Assembly (NCBI RefSeq): GCF_028622875.1
Contig: NZ_CP117709.1
Coordinates: forward strand, 6,761,001-6,825,000
Direction of reading: 5' to 3'
Length of the DNA stretch: 64,000 nt
From: Streptomyces sp. MMBL 11-1
GTDB lineage: Bacteria; Actinomycetota; Actinomycetes; Streptomycetales; Streptomycetaceae
Each line of letters begins with the position of its first letter. Position 1 is the stretch's first letter. This document shows positions 1 through 7,170 of this stretch, in pieces. The translations under genes were made by a program, and so were the position numbers. Under the pieces are notes generated by a model. It was given only the letters and a program-made list of their open reading frames with translations. It was not told the origin of the DNA and did no database searches.

Positions 1-1059
1 GGCCACGCCTACCCCACCAGCGAGGCCCCCGCCATCGGCCGGGTCGCCGCCCTGGACGCCGGACTGCCCACGACGGTCACCGGCTCCCAGATCGACCGCC
101 GCTGCGGCTCCGGACTCCAGGCGGTGCTGGACGCGGCGATGCAGATCCGGGCCGGATTCAGCGAGGTCGTGATCGCCGGCGGCGTCGACGTGATGAGCGC
201 CGCCCCCTACTACACCCACGACGGGCGCTGGGGCATCAAGGGCCCCGGACTGCAGCTCCACGACGCGCTCGCCCGGGGCCGCGTCACCGCAGGAGGCGTC
301 AACCATCCGGTGCCCGGCGGCATGATCGAGACGGCGGAGAACCTGCGCCGGGAGTACGGGATCAGCCGGGCCGACCAGGACGCCCTGGCCCTGCGTTCCC
401 AGCAGCGCGCCGCCCGCGCCGCGGCCGAGGGCCGCTACGACGCGGAGACCGTCCCCGTCACCGTACGCACCCGCAAGGGCGAGACGACCGTCACCGCCGA
501 TGAACACCCCCGCCCCGACACCACCGCCGAACAACTCGCCGCCCTCCGACCGGTGATGGCGAAGTCCGACCCGGATGCCACGGTCACCGCGGGCAACGCC
601 AGCGGCCAGAACGACGCGGCCGCCGCCTGCCTGGTCACCAGCGCCGCGACTGCCGAACGCCTCGGCCTCACCCCGCTCGTCCGCCTCGTCTCCTTCGCCC
701 GCGCGGGGGTGCCCGCCACGACGATGGGCATCGCCCCCGTCGCCGCCACCCGCGCCGCGCTCGACCGGGCGGGCCTCACCCTCGCCGACCTCGACCTGAT
801 CGAGCTGAACGAGGCGTTCGCCGCCCAGGTGCTGGCCTGCACCAGGGAGCTGGGCCTCGGCGAGAAGGACCACGAGGAGCGGATCAACGTCAACGGCTCG
901 GGCATCTCGCTGGGCCACCCGGTCGGCGCCACCGGAGCCCGCATCCTCGCCACCCTCACCCGCGAACTCCACCGCCGCGAGGGCCGGTACGGACTGGAGA
1001 CGATGTGCATCGGCGGCGGTCAGGGCCTCGCCGCGGTCTTCGAACGCGTCGCGAGCTGA
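1..1059 (+). CDS. Acetyl-CoA C-acetyltransferase / 3-ketoacyl-CoA thiolase, 5' end outside the window
   Basis: The frame is open from base 1, so the N-terminus lies upstream and 352 residues are visible. The nucleophilic Cys sits in RRCGSGLQ (fragment residue 35), the catalytic His in SLGHPVGATG and the second Cys in CIGGGQG near the end. These are the three thiolase signatures, and the fragment is collinear with a normal enzyme of about 390-400 residues. The family condenses two acyl-CoAs or cleaves 3-ketoacyl-CoA in beta-oxidation; the sequence does not show which direction is used. The ATG at 124 is internal, since the active-site Cys lies upstream of it. The gene converges on the chaplin gene, with a hairpin between them. 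The assignment is firm; the substrate is not known. Confidence 0.95.
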   Translation, partial: GHAYPTSEAPAIGRVAALDAGLPTTVTGSQIDRRCGSGLQAVLDAAMQIRAGFSEVVIAGGVDVMSAAPYYTHDGRWGIKGPGLQLHDALARGRVTAGGVNHPVPGGMIETAENLRREYGISRADQDALALRSQQRAARAAAEGRYDAETVPVTVRTRKGETTVTADEHPRPDTTAEQLAALRPVMAKSDPDATVTAGNASGQNDAAAACLVTSAATAERLGLTPLVRLVSFARAGVPATTMGIAPVAATRAALDRAGLTLADLDLIELNEAFAAQVLACTRELGLGEKDHEERINVNGSGISLGHPVGATGARILATLTRELHRREGRYGLETMCIGGGQGLAAVFERVAS

Positions 1060-1225
1060 ACGCGGTTCGCGCACAACCCAACTCCCCCTCCCCGCGAGCC
1101 GTTGCCTCCCTGCCCGTGCCCGTGCCCGTGCTCGTATCCGTTTCGTTTCGGGTCGGGTCGGCGCCCGGCGGTCGTTCCACCGCTCCGGCCCGCACCCCGG
1201 GCGGGCGGGTCGGAGCGCACAGGAA

Positions 1226-1263
1226 AGGTCCGGCCGGACAGTCCCCGCTGCCCGGCCGGACCT
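1226..1263 (-). terminator. 12-bp perfect hairpin between thiolase and chaplin genes
   Basis: Left arm 1226-1237 (AGGTCCGGCCGG) pairs exactly with 1252-1263 around a 14-nt loop. It lies 22 nt past the chaplin stop and could also end thiolase transcription. It has no U-tract, as is usual for Streptomyces hairpin terminators. The rest of 1060-1285 shows only a short GCCCGT repeat near 1110-1130. Confidence 0.7.
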
Positions 1264-1285
1264 CGTACTCCCGCAGGAGCTCTGT

Positions 1286-1966
1286 TCAGTCCCGCGCGTC
1301 GCGGGTACGGCGCATCAGCACCGCACCGCCGAGCAGCAGCGCGGCGCTCGCTCCGGCGGCCAGGCCCAGGTCGGCGGCACCGGTGTCGGCGAGATGCGCG
1401 TCCGGGGCGTTGGACCCGGGCGTGCCGGAGCCGGGAGTGCCCGAGCCGGGCGTGTCGGTCGGAGGCTGGTCCACGGGCGGCTGGTCCACGGGCGGCTGGT
1501 CGACCGGAGGTACGTCGACGGGCGGCTGGTCCACCGGCGGCTTGTCGACCGGGGGCTTGTCCACGGGCGGCTTGTCGACCGGCGGCTTGTCCACCGGGGG
1601 CTTGTCGACCGGCGGTTCATCCACGGGCGGTTCGTCGACCGGGGGCTGGTCCACCGGCGGCTTGTCCACCGGGGGCTTGTCCACCGGGGGCTTGTCCACG
1701 GGCGGGTGGTTGTGCTTCGGACCGTCGGCGTTCACGCACTTGTTGCCGAAGGCAGGGTTCAGCAGAGCGATCACATTGACGGTGTTGCCGCACACATTGA
1801 CCGGGATGTGCACCGGCACCTGCACCGCGTTGCCCGAACCGACCCCGGGTGAGCCGACGGCAGCGCCCTCGGCCGACGCGTCGGCGTGCGCGGTGCCGCC
1901 GACCGCCGCCAGGAGGCCCGATGCGGCCGCCATGACGATCATGCTTCTGTTCAAGACCTGTCGCAT
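1286..1966 (-). CDS. Sortase-anchored chaplin with one chaplin domain and a PPVDx stalk
   Basis: Chaplins are hydrophobic amyloid-forming surface proteins that let aerial hyphae leave the aqueous phase. This 226-residue protein has a Sec signal (1-28, TAHA end) and one chaplin domain at about 35-79, with the GNAVQVPVHIPVNVCGNT core and paired Cys59/Cys77. A stalk of 16 PPVDx pentapeptides (88-167) and a PGSGT linker follow. The C-terminus has LADTG (192-196), a hydrophobic helix and a positive tail (RRTRDARD), which fits the LAxTG substrates of class E sortases. The well-known wall-anchored chaplins ChpA-C have two chaplin domains, so one domain plus a long Pro-rich spacer is a variant architecture. 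The ATG is preceded by AGGAAAGGGC. It is transcribed away from the rodlin cluster. Confidence 0.92.
   Translation of the reverse strand: MRQVLNRSMIVMAAASGLLAAVGGTAHADASAEGAAVGSPGVGSGNAVQVPVHIPVNVCGNTVNVIALLNPAFGNKCVNADGPKHNHPPVDKPPVDKPPVDKPPVDQPPVDEPPVDEPPVDKPPVDKPPVDKPPVDKPPVDKPPVDQPPVDVPPVDQPPVDQPPVDQPPTDTPGSGTPGSGTPGSNAPDAHLADTGAADLGLAAGASAALLLGGAVLMRRTRDARD
1466..1705 (-). repeat. 16 x 15-bp in-frame tandem repeat (PPVDx stalk of the chaplin)
   Basis: Sixteen 15-bp units each encode Pro-Pro-Val-Asp-X, with X mostly Lys or Gln and a few Glu or Val. Units differ mainly at one or two bases. Such arrays can gain or lose units by slippage, so stalk length probably varies between strains. This is inference. 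Confidence 0.95.
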
Positions 1967-2513
1967 TACTTGCCCTTTCCTAGGACATTCGCGAGGACTT
2001 CGCGTGGGTGCTTCGCGCGCGGAGGAAGCGGGCAGCCATCGGGCGGAGCCGCTGCACAGCCGGATCCTGCGGCGAAGCCATGGTGAACGTGGTGAAAACG
2101 TGCGCGCTGGACGATTGCCTTAACGACGGAGGCCCAAGCGGGAAACTCGAAGGTGCGTGGAAATTGTGTAATCACCCGAACGGGTGGTGTTGTCGGGCCT
2201 CGCACATCCCGGTTCACCGATGAAGGAAAACGATTCGCCTGCAACTGGGCAGCATGTGGCCGGTGTTGACGGCGAGGGGCGCGTTTTCTCCGGCGTATAG
2301 CGCGGCCTGGGAGTCGTCCGCCCCCGCCCACCCGTTCGGGCGGGGCGTGTCGGAGAGACGCGCGCAATTCCTTCACGAGCGGGCGGCCGTACGACCGGGG
2401 AACGGGGCCGGCTCCCGTGTCCGGCATTCGGGTGAATGGGCGGAACCTCGACGCGGGCGGTCAGTTGACCAGGAGGCTCCGCTACGGGGCGATCGGTACG
2501 AGAAGGGTTAATC
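1967..2513. promoter_or_regulatory. Divergent chaplin/rodlin intergenic region
   Basis: This 547-bp stretch separates the divergent chaplin (ATG at 1966) and first rodlin (GTG at 2514). It is less G/C-biased in its middle than its surroundings. It contains a small palindrome CACCCGAACGGGTG near 2172-2185 and an AGAAGGG ribosome site just before the rodlin. I see no credible gene in it. The developmental promoters for both genes should lie here, but I cannot place -35/-10 boxes with confidence. Confidence 0.5.
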
Positions 2514-2915
2514 GTGATCAAGAAGGTTCTGGCTACGGGCGCTGTCGCCGCCTCCATCCTCGGTCTCGGCACCACGCAGGCCATGGCCATCGCCAACGAC
2601 GGCGGCACCACCACGGTCAACGGCAACGGTGCCTCGCAGGCCTACGGCAACTCCGAGACCCACGGTGACTGGAGCCCGCAGTTCGCGCTCATCCAGGGCT
2701 CGCTGAACAAGCCCTGCATCGCCCTCCCGGCCAAGGCGAACCTCGGCTCCCTCGTGGGCCTCGTGCCGATCTCGGTCCAGGACATCAACGTCCTGTCCTC
2801 CCCGCAGAACCAGCAGTGCACCGAGAACTCCACCCAGGCCAAGGGTGACGAGGCCCTCTCGCACATCCTGGAGGACATTCCGATCCTCTCCGGCAACGGC
2901 GCCGGCAACAACTGA
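2514..2915 (+). CDS. Rodlin, first copy
   Basis: Rodlins are secreted proteins that organise chaplin fibrils into the paired-rodlet layer on aerial hyphae and spores. The protein has 133 residues: a signal peptide (MIKKVLATG... ending near AMA, residues 1-25) and a mature domain starting IANDGGTTTVNGNG and ending LSGNGAGNN. Two Cys (PCIALP and QQCTEN) probably form a disulfide. The start is GTG at 2514, behind AGAAGGG. The mature part is nearly identical in DNA to the copy at 3539-3949. The three rodlins and the divergent chaplin form one surface-layer locus. The family is clear; I do not assign rdlA or rdlB because this locus has three copies. Confidence 0.93.
   Translation: MIKKVLATGAVAASILGLGTTQAMAIANDGGTTTVNGNGASQAYGNSETHGDWSPQFALIQGSLNKPCIALPAKANLGSLVGLVPISVQDINVLSSPQNQQCTENSTQAKGDEALSHILEDIPILSGNGAGNN
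2580..2915 (+). repeat. Near-identical 336-bp repeat shared by rodlin copies 1 and 2
   Basis: The segment 2580-2915 matches 3614-3949 base for base except for 7 substitutions. Four of these cluster in the codons for Ile-Leu-Glu versus Leu-Leu-Asn near the C-terminus. About 240 bp in the middle are identical, including all synonymous sites. The signal-peptide DNA just upstream is clearly diverged between the copies. Direct repeats 1034 bp apart could recombine and delete the small gene between them. Confidence 0.95.
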
Positions 2916-3179
2916 TCCGCGGCCGCCCTACTCGGGCCCGGGCCCTCGGCGTTCCTCCACCGAGCGGCTCGGGCCCGTTGCCGTCCGGAGCCCTTTCGCG
3001 GCCCGGCTTCGCGGGCCGGAATCACGCAAGACGCCGGAGAAAAACGCCGCTCCGCAGTTTCCCGACATCAGCAGGATCGTTGATCAGGGAGAAAGCGGCA
3101 GAAGTCACAGGTAAAGAAAGCTTGTGTGCGGCACGGGAACGTGACCGAAACAGATGCCGCGCAGAAGGGAACCAGAACA

Positions 3180-3470
3180 GTGAAGTACGCGAAGACCGCC
3201 GCCCTTGTTGCCGGTTCCGTGGCTGCCCTCGGAGCGGCCGCTCCCGCCTTCGCCGCTACTACGCCCACGGCCCCCAACTTCAGCCTCGACAGCGGCCTCA
3301 ACCAGGTGATGGCCAGTGCCCCGCAGATCGTGGACCCGGTGGTGGACACGGTTGCCGAGACCACCGAGACGGTCTCGAAGAACGGCACGGTCGGCAAGCT
3401 GGCGGGCCAGGCAACCGGTGCGGCCGAAGGTGCCGCCCCGCTGCTCGGCGGAGTTCCCCTCGGCGGCTGA
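3180..3470 (+). CDS. Small secreted protein lying between rodlin genes
   Basis: The 96-residue product starts at GTG 3180, nine bases after GAAGGGA, the only good ribosome site in the frame; the frame is open further upstream (ATG at 3126) but without such a site. It has a signal peptide (VKYAKTAALVAGSVAALGAA, cleavage near AFA/ATT, about residue 24). The mature part of about 70 residues has no Cys and is rich in Ala, Thr, Val and Gly, with a hydrophobic Gly/Pro end (LLGGVPLGG). I do not recognise a family. Its position inside the rodlin cluster suggests a surface or developmental role, which is inference from context only. Confidence 0.8.
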   Translation: MKYAKTAALVAGSVAALGAAAPAFAATTPTAPNFSLDSGLNQVMASAPQIVDPVVDTVAETTETVSKNGTVGKLAGQATGAAEGAAPLLGGVPLGG

Positions 3471-3538
3471 CCGTCGTAACACGACCGTTCCACCTGGTTC
3501 TTTCATCGCTCCGCCTCACTCCCCAGAAGGGCCCTCTC

Positions 3539-3949
3539 ATGTTCAAGAAGATCATGGCCTCCGCAGCCGTCGCCGCGTCGGTCGTCGGTGTCTCCGCCGC
3601 TGCCGCCCCGTCCGCCATGGCCATCGCCAACGACGGTGGCACCACCACGGTCAACGGCAACGGTGCCTCGCAGGCCTACGGCAACTCCGAGACCCACGGT
3701 GACTGGAGCCCGCAGTTCGCGCTCATCCAGGGCTCGCTGAACAAGCCCTGCATCGCCCTCCCGGCCAAGGCGAACCTCGGCTCCCTCGTGGGCCTCGTGC
3801 CGATCTCGGTCCAGGACATCAACGTCCTGTCCTCCCCGCAGAACCAGCAGTGCACCGAGAACTCCACCCAGGCCAAGGGCGACGAGGCCCTCTCGCACCT
3901 GCTGAACGACATTCCGATCCTCTCGGGCAACGGCGCCGGCAACAACTGA
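3539..3949 (+). CDS. Rodlin, second copy
   Basis: A 136-residue rodlin. The signal peptide (MFKKIMASAAVAAS..., about 1-28) differs from that of the first copy, but the mature domain is the same apart from Ile-Leu-Glu to Leu-Leu-Asn near the end. The frame is open far upstream, but the ATG at 3539 starts a proper signal peptide with the same length and composition as the other rodlins. AGAAGGG about 10 bases upstream serves as the ribosome site. The 5' end lies only 68 bp after the small secreted gene, so the two may be co-transcribed. Confidence 0.93.
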   Translation: MFKKIMASAAVAASVVGVSAAAAPSAMAIANDGGTTTVNGNGASQAYGNSETHGDWSPQFALIQGSLNKPCIALPAKANLGSLVGLVPISVQDINVLSSPQNQQCTENSTQAKGDEALSHLLNDIPILSGNGAGNN

Positions 3950-4135
3950 GACCGAGTAGCTCCGGTCCGCTCGGTCCGACCGCGTGGGGCCAGTCCATCC
4001 GTACGGCGATCGTTCTGCGCCGCCCGGCCGGACTGGCCCTTCGGCGTGTGCGGACGTCTCCGGCCGGGTTGTCCGATTGGGCCGGATGCCGTAGCCCCGG
4101 CTGACGATCCTGGCCGGGCCGGGTAGGGCCTCGGT

Positions 4136-4387
4136 ATGGATCCGTACGACAGTCAGACCCCGCAGGGCACAGAGCGGTGGCCCGCCCCGGGCGGCACACC
4201 GATCTACGACCGGCTCGTCGCCGAGTGGCAGGCGGCCGGGGGCGGTCACCCCCTCTCGGAACCGCACCAGGACCAGGCCACCACCCGGCACGGCGGTTTC
4301 GTGCCGGCGGCGCGCACCTCGGACGAGAGCTCCGGGCCCGGGGCCCCAGGAGGGTGTGGCCCCGGAGGGAGTGGCTCCGGAGGGTGA
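4136..4387 (+). CDS. Small hypothetical protein (83 aa) between rodlins 2 and 3
   Basis: The reading frame has codon usage with G/C third positions typical of real Streptomyces genes. It contains GGTPIYDRLVAEWQAAGG, a motif I recall from other small streptomycete proteins of unknown function. It has no signal peptide or membrane segment. The C-terminal third is low-complexity Gly/Pro/Ser and may be disordered. The ATG has only a weak upstream purine stretch. No function can be given. It interrupts the rodlin series but may be unrelated to it. Confidence 0.6.
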   Translation: MDPYDSQTPQGTERWPAPGGTPIYDRLVAEWQAAGGGHPLSEPHQDQATTRHGGFVPAARTSDESSGPGAPGGCGPGGSGSGG

Positions 4388-4505
4388 GGGGCGGCGTCGA
4401 CCTTGCGCCGGAACGAACCCATTTGAGTGGTGCTGCGCAACCGATCGGGGGTGGTGGCAGTTGATCAGTACGTTCCACAACGGAACGCTCCGAAAGGTGA
4501 AGTTG

Positions 4506-4913
4506 ATGAAGAAGATGATGGCCGGCGCTGCAGTGGCCGTGTCCCTGCTCGGTCTGTCCGCAGCCGCGGCTCCCACGGCCATGGCGATCGGCAACGACGG
4601 TGGCACCACCACCGTCAACGGCAACGGTGCCGAGTCGGAGATCGGCAACGCCGAGACGGAGGGCAACTGGAGCCCGCAGAACCAGCTCGTCCAGGGCACC
4701 CTGAACAAGCTCTGCGTCGGCCTGCCCCTCAAGGCCAACGTCGGTTCGCTCGTCGGCGTTGTGCCGATCGCGGTCCAGGACGTCAACGTCCTGTCCAACC
4801 CGCAGAACCAGCAGTGCGCCGACAACTCCACCCAGGCCAAGGGTGACGAGCCGCTGTCGCACATCCTGGACGACATCCCGGTCCTCTCGGGCAACGGCGT
4901 CGGCAACAACTGA
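4506..4913 (+). CDS. Rodlin, third and divergent copy
   Basis: A 135-residue rodlin with signal peptide MKKMMAGAAVAVSLLGLSAA (cleavage near AMA, about residue 27) and a mature domain with the same landmarks (NDGGTTTVNGNG, LSGNGVGNN, two Cys). It differs from copies 1 and 2 at many positions (ESEIGNAETEGNWSPQNQ, LCVGLPLKAN). The ATG at 4506 has GAAAGGTG at ideal spacing; an in-frame GTG at 4497 overlaps that site and is less likely. It is followed at once by a strong terminator. It looks like an older duplicate that has not been homogenised with the other two. Confidence 0.92.
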   Translation: MKKMMAGAAVAVSLLGLSAAAAPTAMAIGNDGGTTTVNGNGAESEIGNAETEGNWSPQNQLVQGTLNKLCVGLPLKANVGSLVGVVPIAVQDVNVLSNPQNQQCADNSTQAKGDEPLSHILDDIPVLSGNGVGNN

Positions 4914-4939
4914 CGCGCCACAGCCTGAGGTGTTGAGTG

Positions 4940-4973
4940 CGGGCGGCCCGGAGATCACACTCCGGGCCGCCCG
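4940..4973 (+). terminator. 14-bp perfect hairpin after third rodlin
   Basis: CGGGCGGCCCGGAG (4940-4953) pairs with 4960-4973 around the loop ATCACA, 27 nt past the rodlin stop. CCTCGTTTCG follows. Confidence 0.85.
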
Positions 4974-5021
4974 TCCTCGTTTCGCGACAACGGCCCCGCC
5001 GCAGGTCGCACGCCGCACGGG

Positions 5022-5057
5022 CGAGGCCCACCACTCCACGGGGGGTGGTGGGCCTCG
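5022..5057 (-). terminator. 13-bp perfect hairpin after the DUF5949 gene
   Basis: CGAGGCCCACCAC (5022-5034) pairs with 5045-5057, 30 nt beyond the stop of the minus-strand gene at 5087. With the preceding hairpin it forms a two-way terminator between convergent genes. Confidence 0.8.
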
Positions 5058-5086
5058 TCGTGTGTCCGGGGCGGCGGAAGCGCTCC

Positions 5087-5587
5087 TCAGCCCAGGGAGC
5101 GGACCGGGAGCAGGCAGTGGGCGGCGGTGCGGACGACGTCCGCGTCGGTGGCGAAGGCCCGCAGCTGTTCCTCGCTGACCGGCTGCCCGGGAAGGGCGTC
5201 CGGCCACGGGCTGGTGGCGAACATCCCGTACACCTGGCCCTGGGCCTGCGCCGCGGCCAGCCACTCCGCGGGGGCGGGATACTGCGCCGAGAGGTGAGGC
5301 AGTGTCAGGACCGCCCGGCCCGCCTGGACGAGGAGCTTCGCCTGGACGCCCGGGCTCTCCGCCGCGTCCTGGATCGGGCCGCCGACGTGGAGGCCCGCGC
5401 GCTCCAGCGCGGCGCGCATGGCCTCGCGGCCGACGTCCGGACCGTCCTGTCCGTCGCCCAGCGAGTAGGCGAGGAGGAAAGCGGTGTCCTGGTCCGCGTC
5501 GGGCTGCCGGCCGCTCCAGCCGATCAGGATCTGCGTGCCCAGCTGGGCGGGGGTGAACGTGCCGGTGGGGGCCTGGGGTGTGGTCAT
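5087..5587 (-). CDS. DUF5949 family protein
   Basis: A 166-residue soluble protein without signal or membrane segment. From memory it resembles the actinobacterial DUF5949 family, including TPAQLGTQILIGWSG near the start, FLLAYSLGDGQDGP, a central MRAALERAGL stretch and the conserved end AAHCLLPVRSL. The function of that family is unknown. The ATG at 5587 begins MTTPQAPTG and has AGGGTGC upstream; longer in-frame starts add unconserved residues. It diverges from the rsgA transcription unit. Confidence 0.8.
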   Translation of the reverse strand: MTTPQAPTGTFTPAQLGTQILIGWSGRQPDADQDTAFLLAYSLGDGQDGPDVGREAMRAALERAGLHVGGPIQDAAESPGVQAKLLVQAGRAVLTLPHLSAQYPAPAEWLAAAQAQGQVYGMFATSPWPDALPGQPVSEEQLRAFATDADVVRTAAHCLLPVRSLG

Positions 5588-5713
5588 GCTCGGCACCCTA
5601 ACGGCCCCGGACCAGGCTCTATGCATGCGTATCACCCGATCGAGGGAGAACTGCTGCCAACTCCGGCGAACGCCCCGTCCGACCGCCTCCATCGGAGGTG
5701 TACGGAAAAGCTG

Positions 5714-5744
5714 TTGACGCCGCTCCCGGGGGCCGGGCTAATGT
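5714..5744 (+). promoter_or_regulatory. Candidate sigma-70-like promoter of the micro-ORF/rsgA unit
   Basis: TTGACG (5714-5719) and TAATGT (5739-5744) are separated by 19 bp, or 18 bp if the -10 is read as CTAATG. This would start transcription near 5752, about 65 nt before the micro-ORF. A CCTCCATCGGAGG palindrome lies just upstream at 5686-5698. Confidence 0.5.
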
Positions 5745-5816
5745 GACCACTGCTCCGGGCGCCGCGGTGACGCGTGCGGCACGGAAACGGAAGAGAACCA
5801 GGAGGTGAGGACATTG

Positions 5817-5888
5817 ATGACTGTCGTTGCGATGGGCACTGCCCACAACCGGAAGAGCATCGTCCTCATCCCCGTGGCCACCGGCTGA
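5817..5888 (+). CDS. 23-residue micro-ORF with a near-perfect Shine-Dalgarno, upstream of rsgA
   Basis: The ATG at 5817 follows AGGAGGTGAGG, among the strongest ribosome sites in the window. The peptide is MTVVAMGTAHNRKSIVLIPV plus three residues (ATG), then TGA. It is not enriched in any one amino acid, so it does not look like a classical attenuation leader. The stop lies 61 nt before the TTG start of rsgA. It is either a small protein or a translated leader that affects rsgA expression. Nothing in the peptide shows a function. Confidence 0.55.
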   Translation: MTVVAMGTAHNRKSIVLIPVATG

Positions 5889-5949
5889 CCGACTTCTCTC
5901 ATTCCCGCGCCGAGCGCGCGTGCCGGGGCCACCCTGTGAAGGGTTTCCC

Positions 5950-7101
5950 TTGTCTTTCTCGTTTCTTCCCGCTCCTTCTCCCTCGCACCCGCTGACTCCG
6001 TACGGCTGGGACGAGGACTGGGCGGCTGCCTTCCTCCCGTACGCCGAGCAGGGGCTCGTGCCGGGACGGGTCGTCCGGGTGGACCGCGGTCAGTGCGACG
6101 TGATCACCGCCGACGGCACGGTCCGGGCCGACACCGCGTTCGTCGTGCCCCGTGACCCGATGCGGATCGTCTGCACCGGCGACTGGGTGGCGCTCGACGC
6201 GGACGGAGACCCGCGCTTCGTCCGTACGCTGCTGCCCCGCCGCACCGCTTTCGTCCGCTCCACCTCCTCCCAGCGGTCCGAGGGGCAGGTGCTCGCCACC
6301 AACATCGATCACATCGCGATCTGTGTCTCGCTCGCCGTCGAGCTGGACCTCGGCCGCCTGGAGCGCTTCCTCGCGCTCGCCCTGTCCAGCTCCAGCGGCG
6401 CCGCCCTGCTCGGCGACGGCCGGAGGGCGGGCCACAGCCCCGACCCGATCGTGCTGCTCACCAAGGCGGACCTGGTGCCCGACGCGGCCACCGTGTCCCA
6501 CCTCGTCCAGGACGTGGAGGCGATCGCCCCCGGCGTCCAGGTGCTGCCGGTCAGCTCCACCACGGGCGAGGGGCTCGACATCTTCGGCGCCGTCGCCTCC
6601 GGTGGTACGAGCGTGCTCCTCGGCATCTCCGGCGCGGGCAAGTCGACCCTGGCCAACACCCTGCTCGGCAGGGACGTGATGGAGGTGCGGGCCGCCCGGG
6701 AAGTCGACGGCAAGGGGCGGCACACCACCACGACCCGCAATCTGCTCGTCCTGCCGCACGGGGGCGTCCTCATCGACACCCCCGGGCTCCGCGGAGTGGG
6801 CCTTTACGACGCCGGGGCCGGGGTCGGGGAGGTGTTCTCCGAGATCGAGGAGCTGGCCGCCCGATGCCGGTTCCACGACTGCGCCCACGAGGCCGAACCG
6901 GGGTGCGCCGTCCTCGGCGCGCTGGAGGACGGAGTCCTGCCCGAGCGGCGGCTCGACAGCTACCGCAAGCTGATCCGCGAGAACCAGCGGATCGTCGCCA
7001 AGACCGACGCCCGGGTGCGTGCCGAGATCCTGCGGGACTGGAAGCGCAAGGGCGCGGAGGGGCGCGCGGCCATGCAGGCCAAGCGTGGCCGGGTGCGGTA
7101 G
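5950..7101 (+). CDS. rsgA: Ribosome small subunit-dependent GTPase A (RsgA/YjeQ)
   Basis: A late-stage 30S assembly factor that hydrolyses GTP on the maturing small subunit. The 383-residue protein has an N-terminal OB-type domain (about 35-105) and a circularly permuted GTPase with G4 (LLTKADLV, about 169) before G1 (GISGAGKS, 225-232), and G3 (DTPG, about 276). A C-terminal zinc site uses Cys306, His309, Cys311 and Cys319. The start is TTG at 5950 with GAAGGG six bases upstream; the longer frame has no ribosome site and an unlike sequence. It is preceded by a micro-ORF. An Ada/AlkA-like repair gene follows 69 bp later. Confidence 0.93.
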   Translation: MSFSFLPAPSPSHPLTPYGWDEDWAAAFLPYAEQGLVPGRVVRVDRGQCDVITADGTVRADTAFVVPRDPMRIVCTGDWVALDADGDPRFVRTLLPRRTAFVRSTSSQRSEGQVLATNIDHIAICVSLAVELDLGRLERFLALALSSSSGAALLGDGRRAGHSPDPIVLLTKADLVPDAATVSHLVQDVEAIAPGVQVLPVSSTTGEGLDIFGAVASGGTSVLLGISGAGKSTLANTLLGRDVMEVRAAREVDGKGRHTTTTRNLLVLPHGGVLIDTPGLRGVGLYDAGAGVGEVFSEIEELAARCRFHDCAHEAEPGCAVLGALEDGVLPERRLDSYRKLIRENQRIVAKTDARVRAEILRDWKRKGAEGRAAMQAKRGRVR

Positions 7102-7170
7102 CCCCGAGCCACCGGTTCGACGTCCGAAAACCGCGAGTGCGGCAGCCCCGGCTGCCGCACACTGGACGGT

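Noticed and set aside
1466..1705. Tandem 15-bp array considered as CRISPR-like or intergenic repeat
   Set aside because: It has no spacers, and every unit is in frame and encodes PPVDx.
1005..2123. Plus-strand frame with STGGW/STGGL repeats over the chaplin gene
   Set aside because: It is the reverse reading of the PPVDx repeat array; the minus strand has signal peptide, chaplin domain and sorting motif.
2978..3949. 323-codon frame that would fuse an upstream segment to rodlin 2
   Set aside because: The upstream half overlaps the small secreted gene in another frame and is Arg-rich; the rodlin signal peptide begins at 3539.
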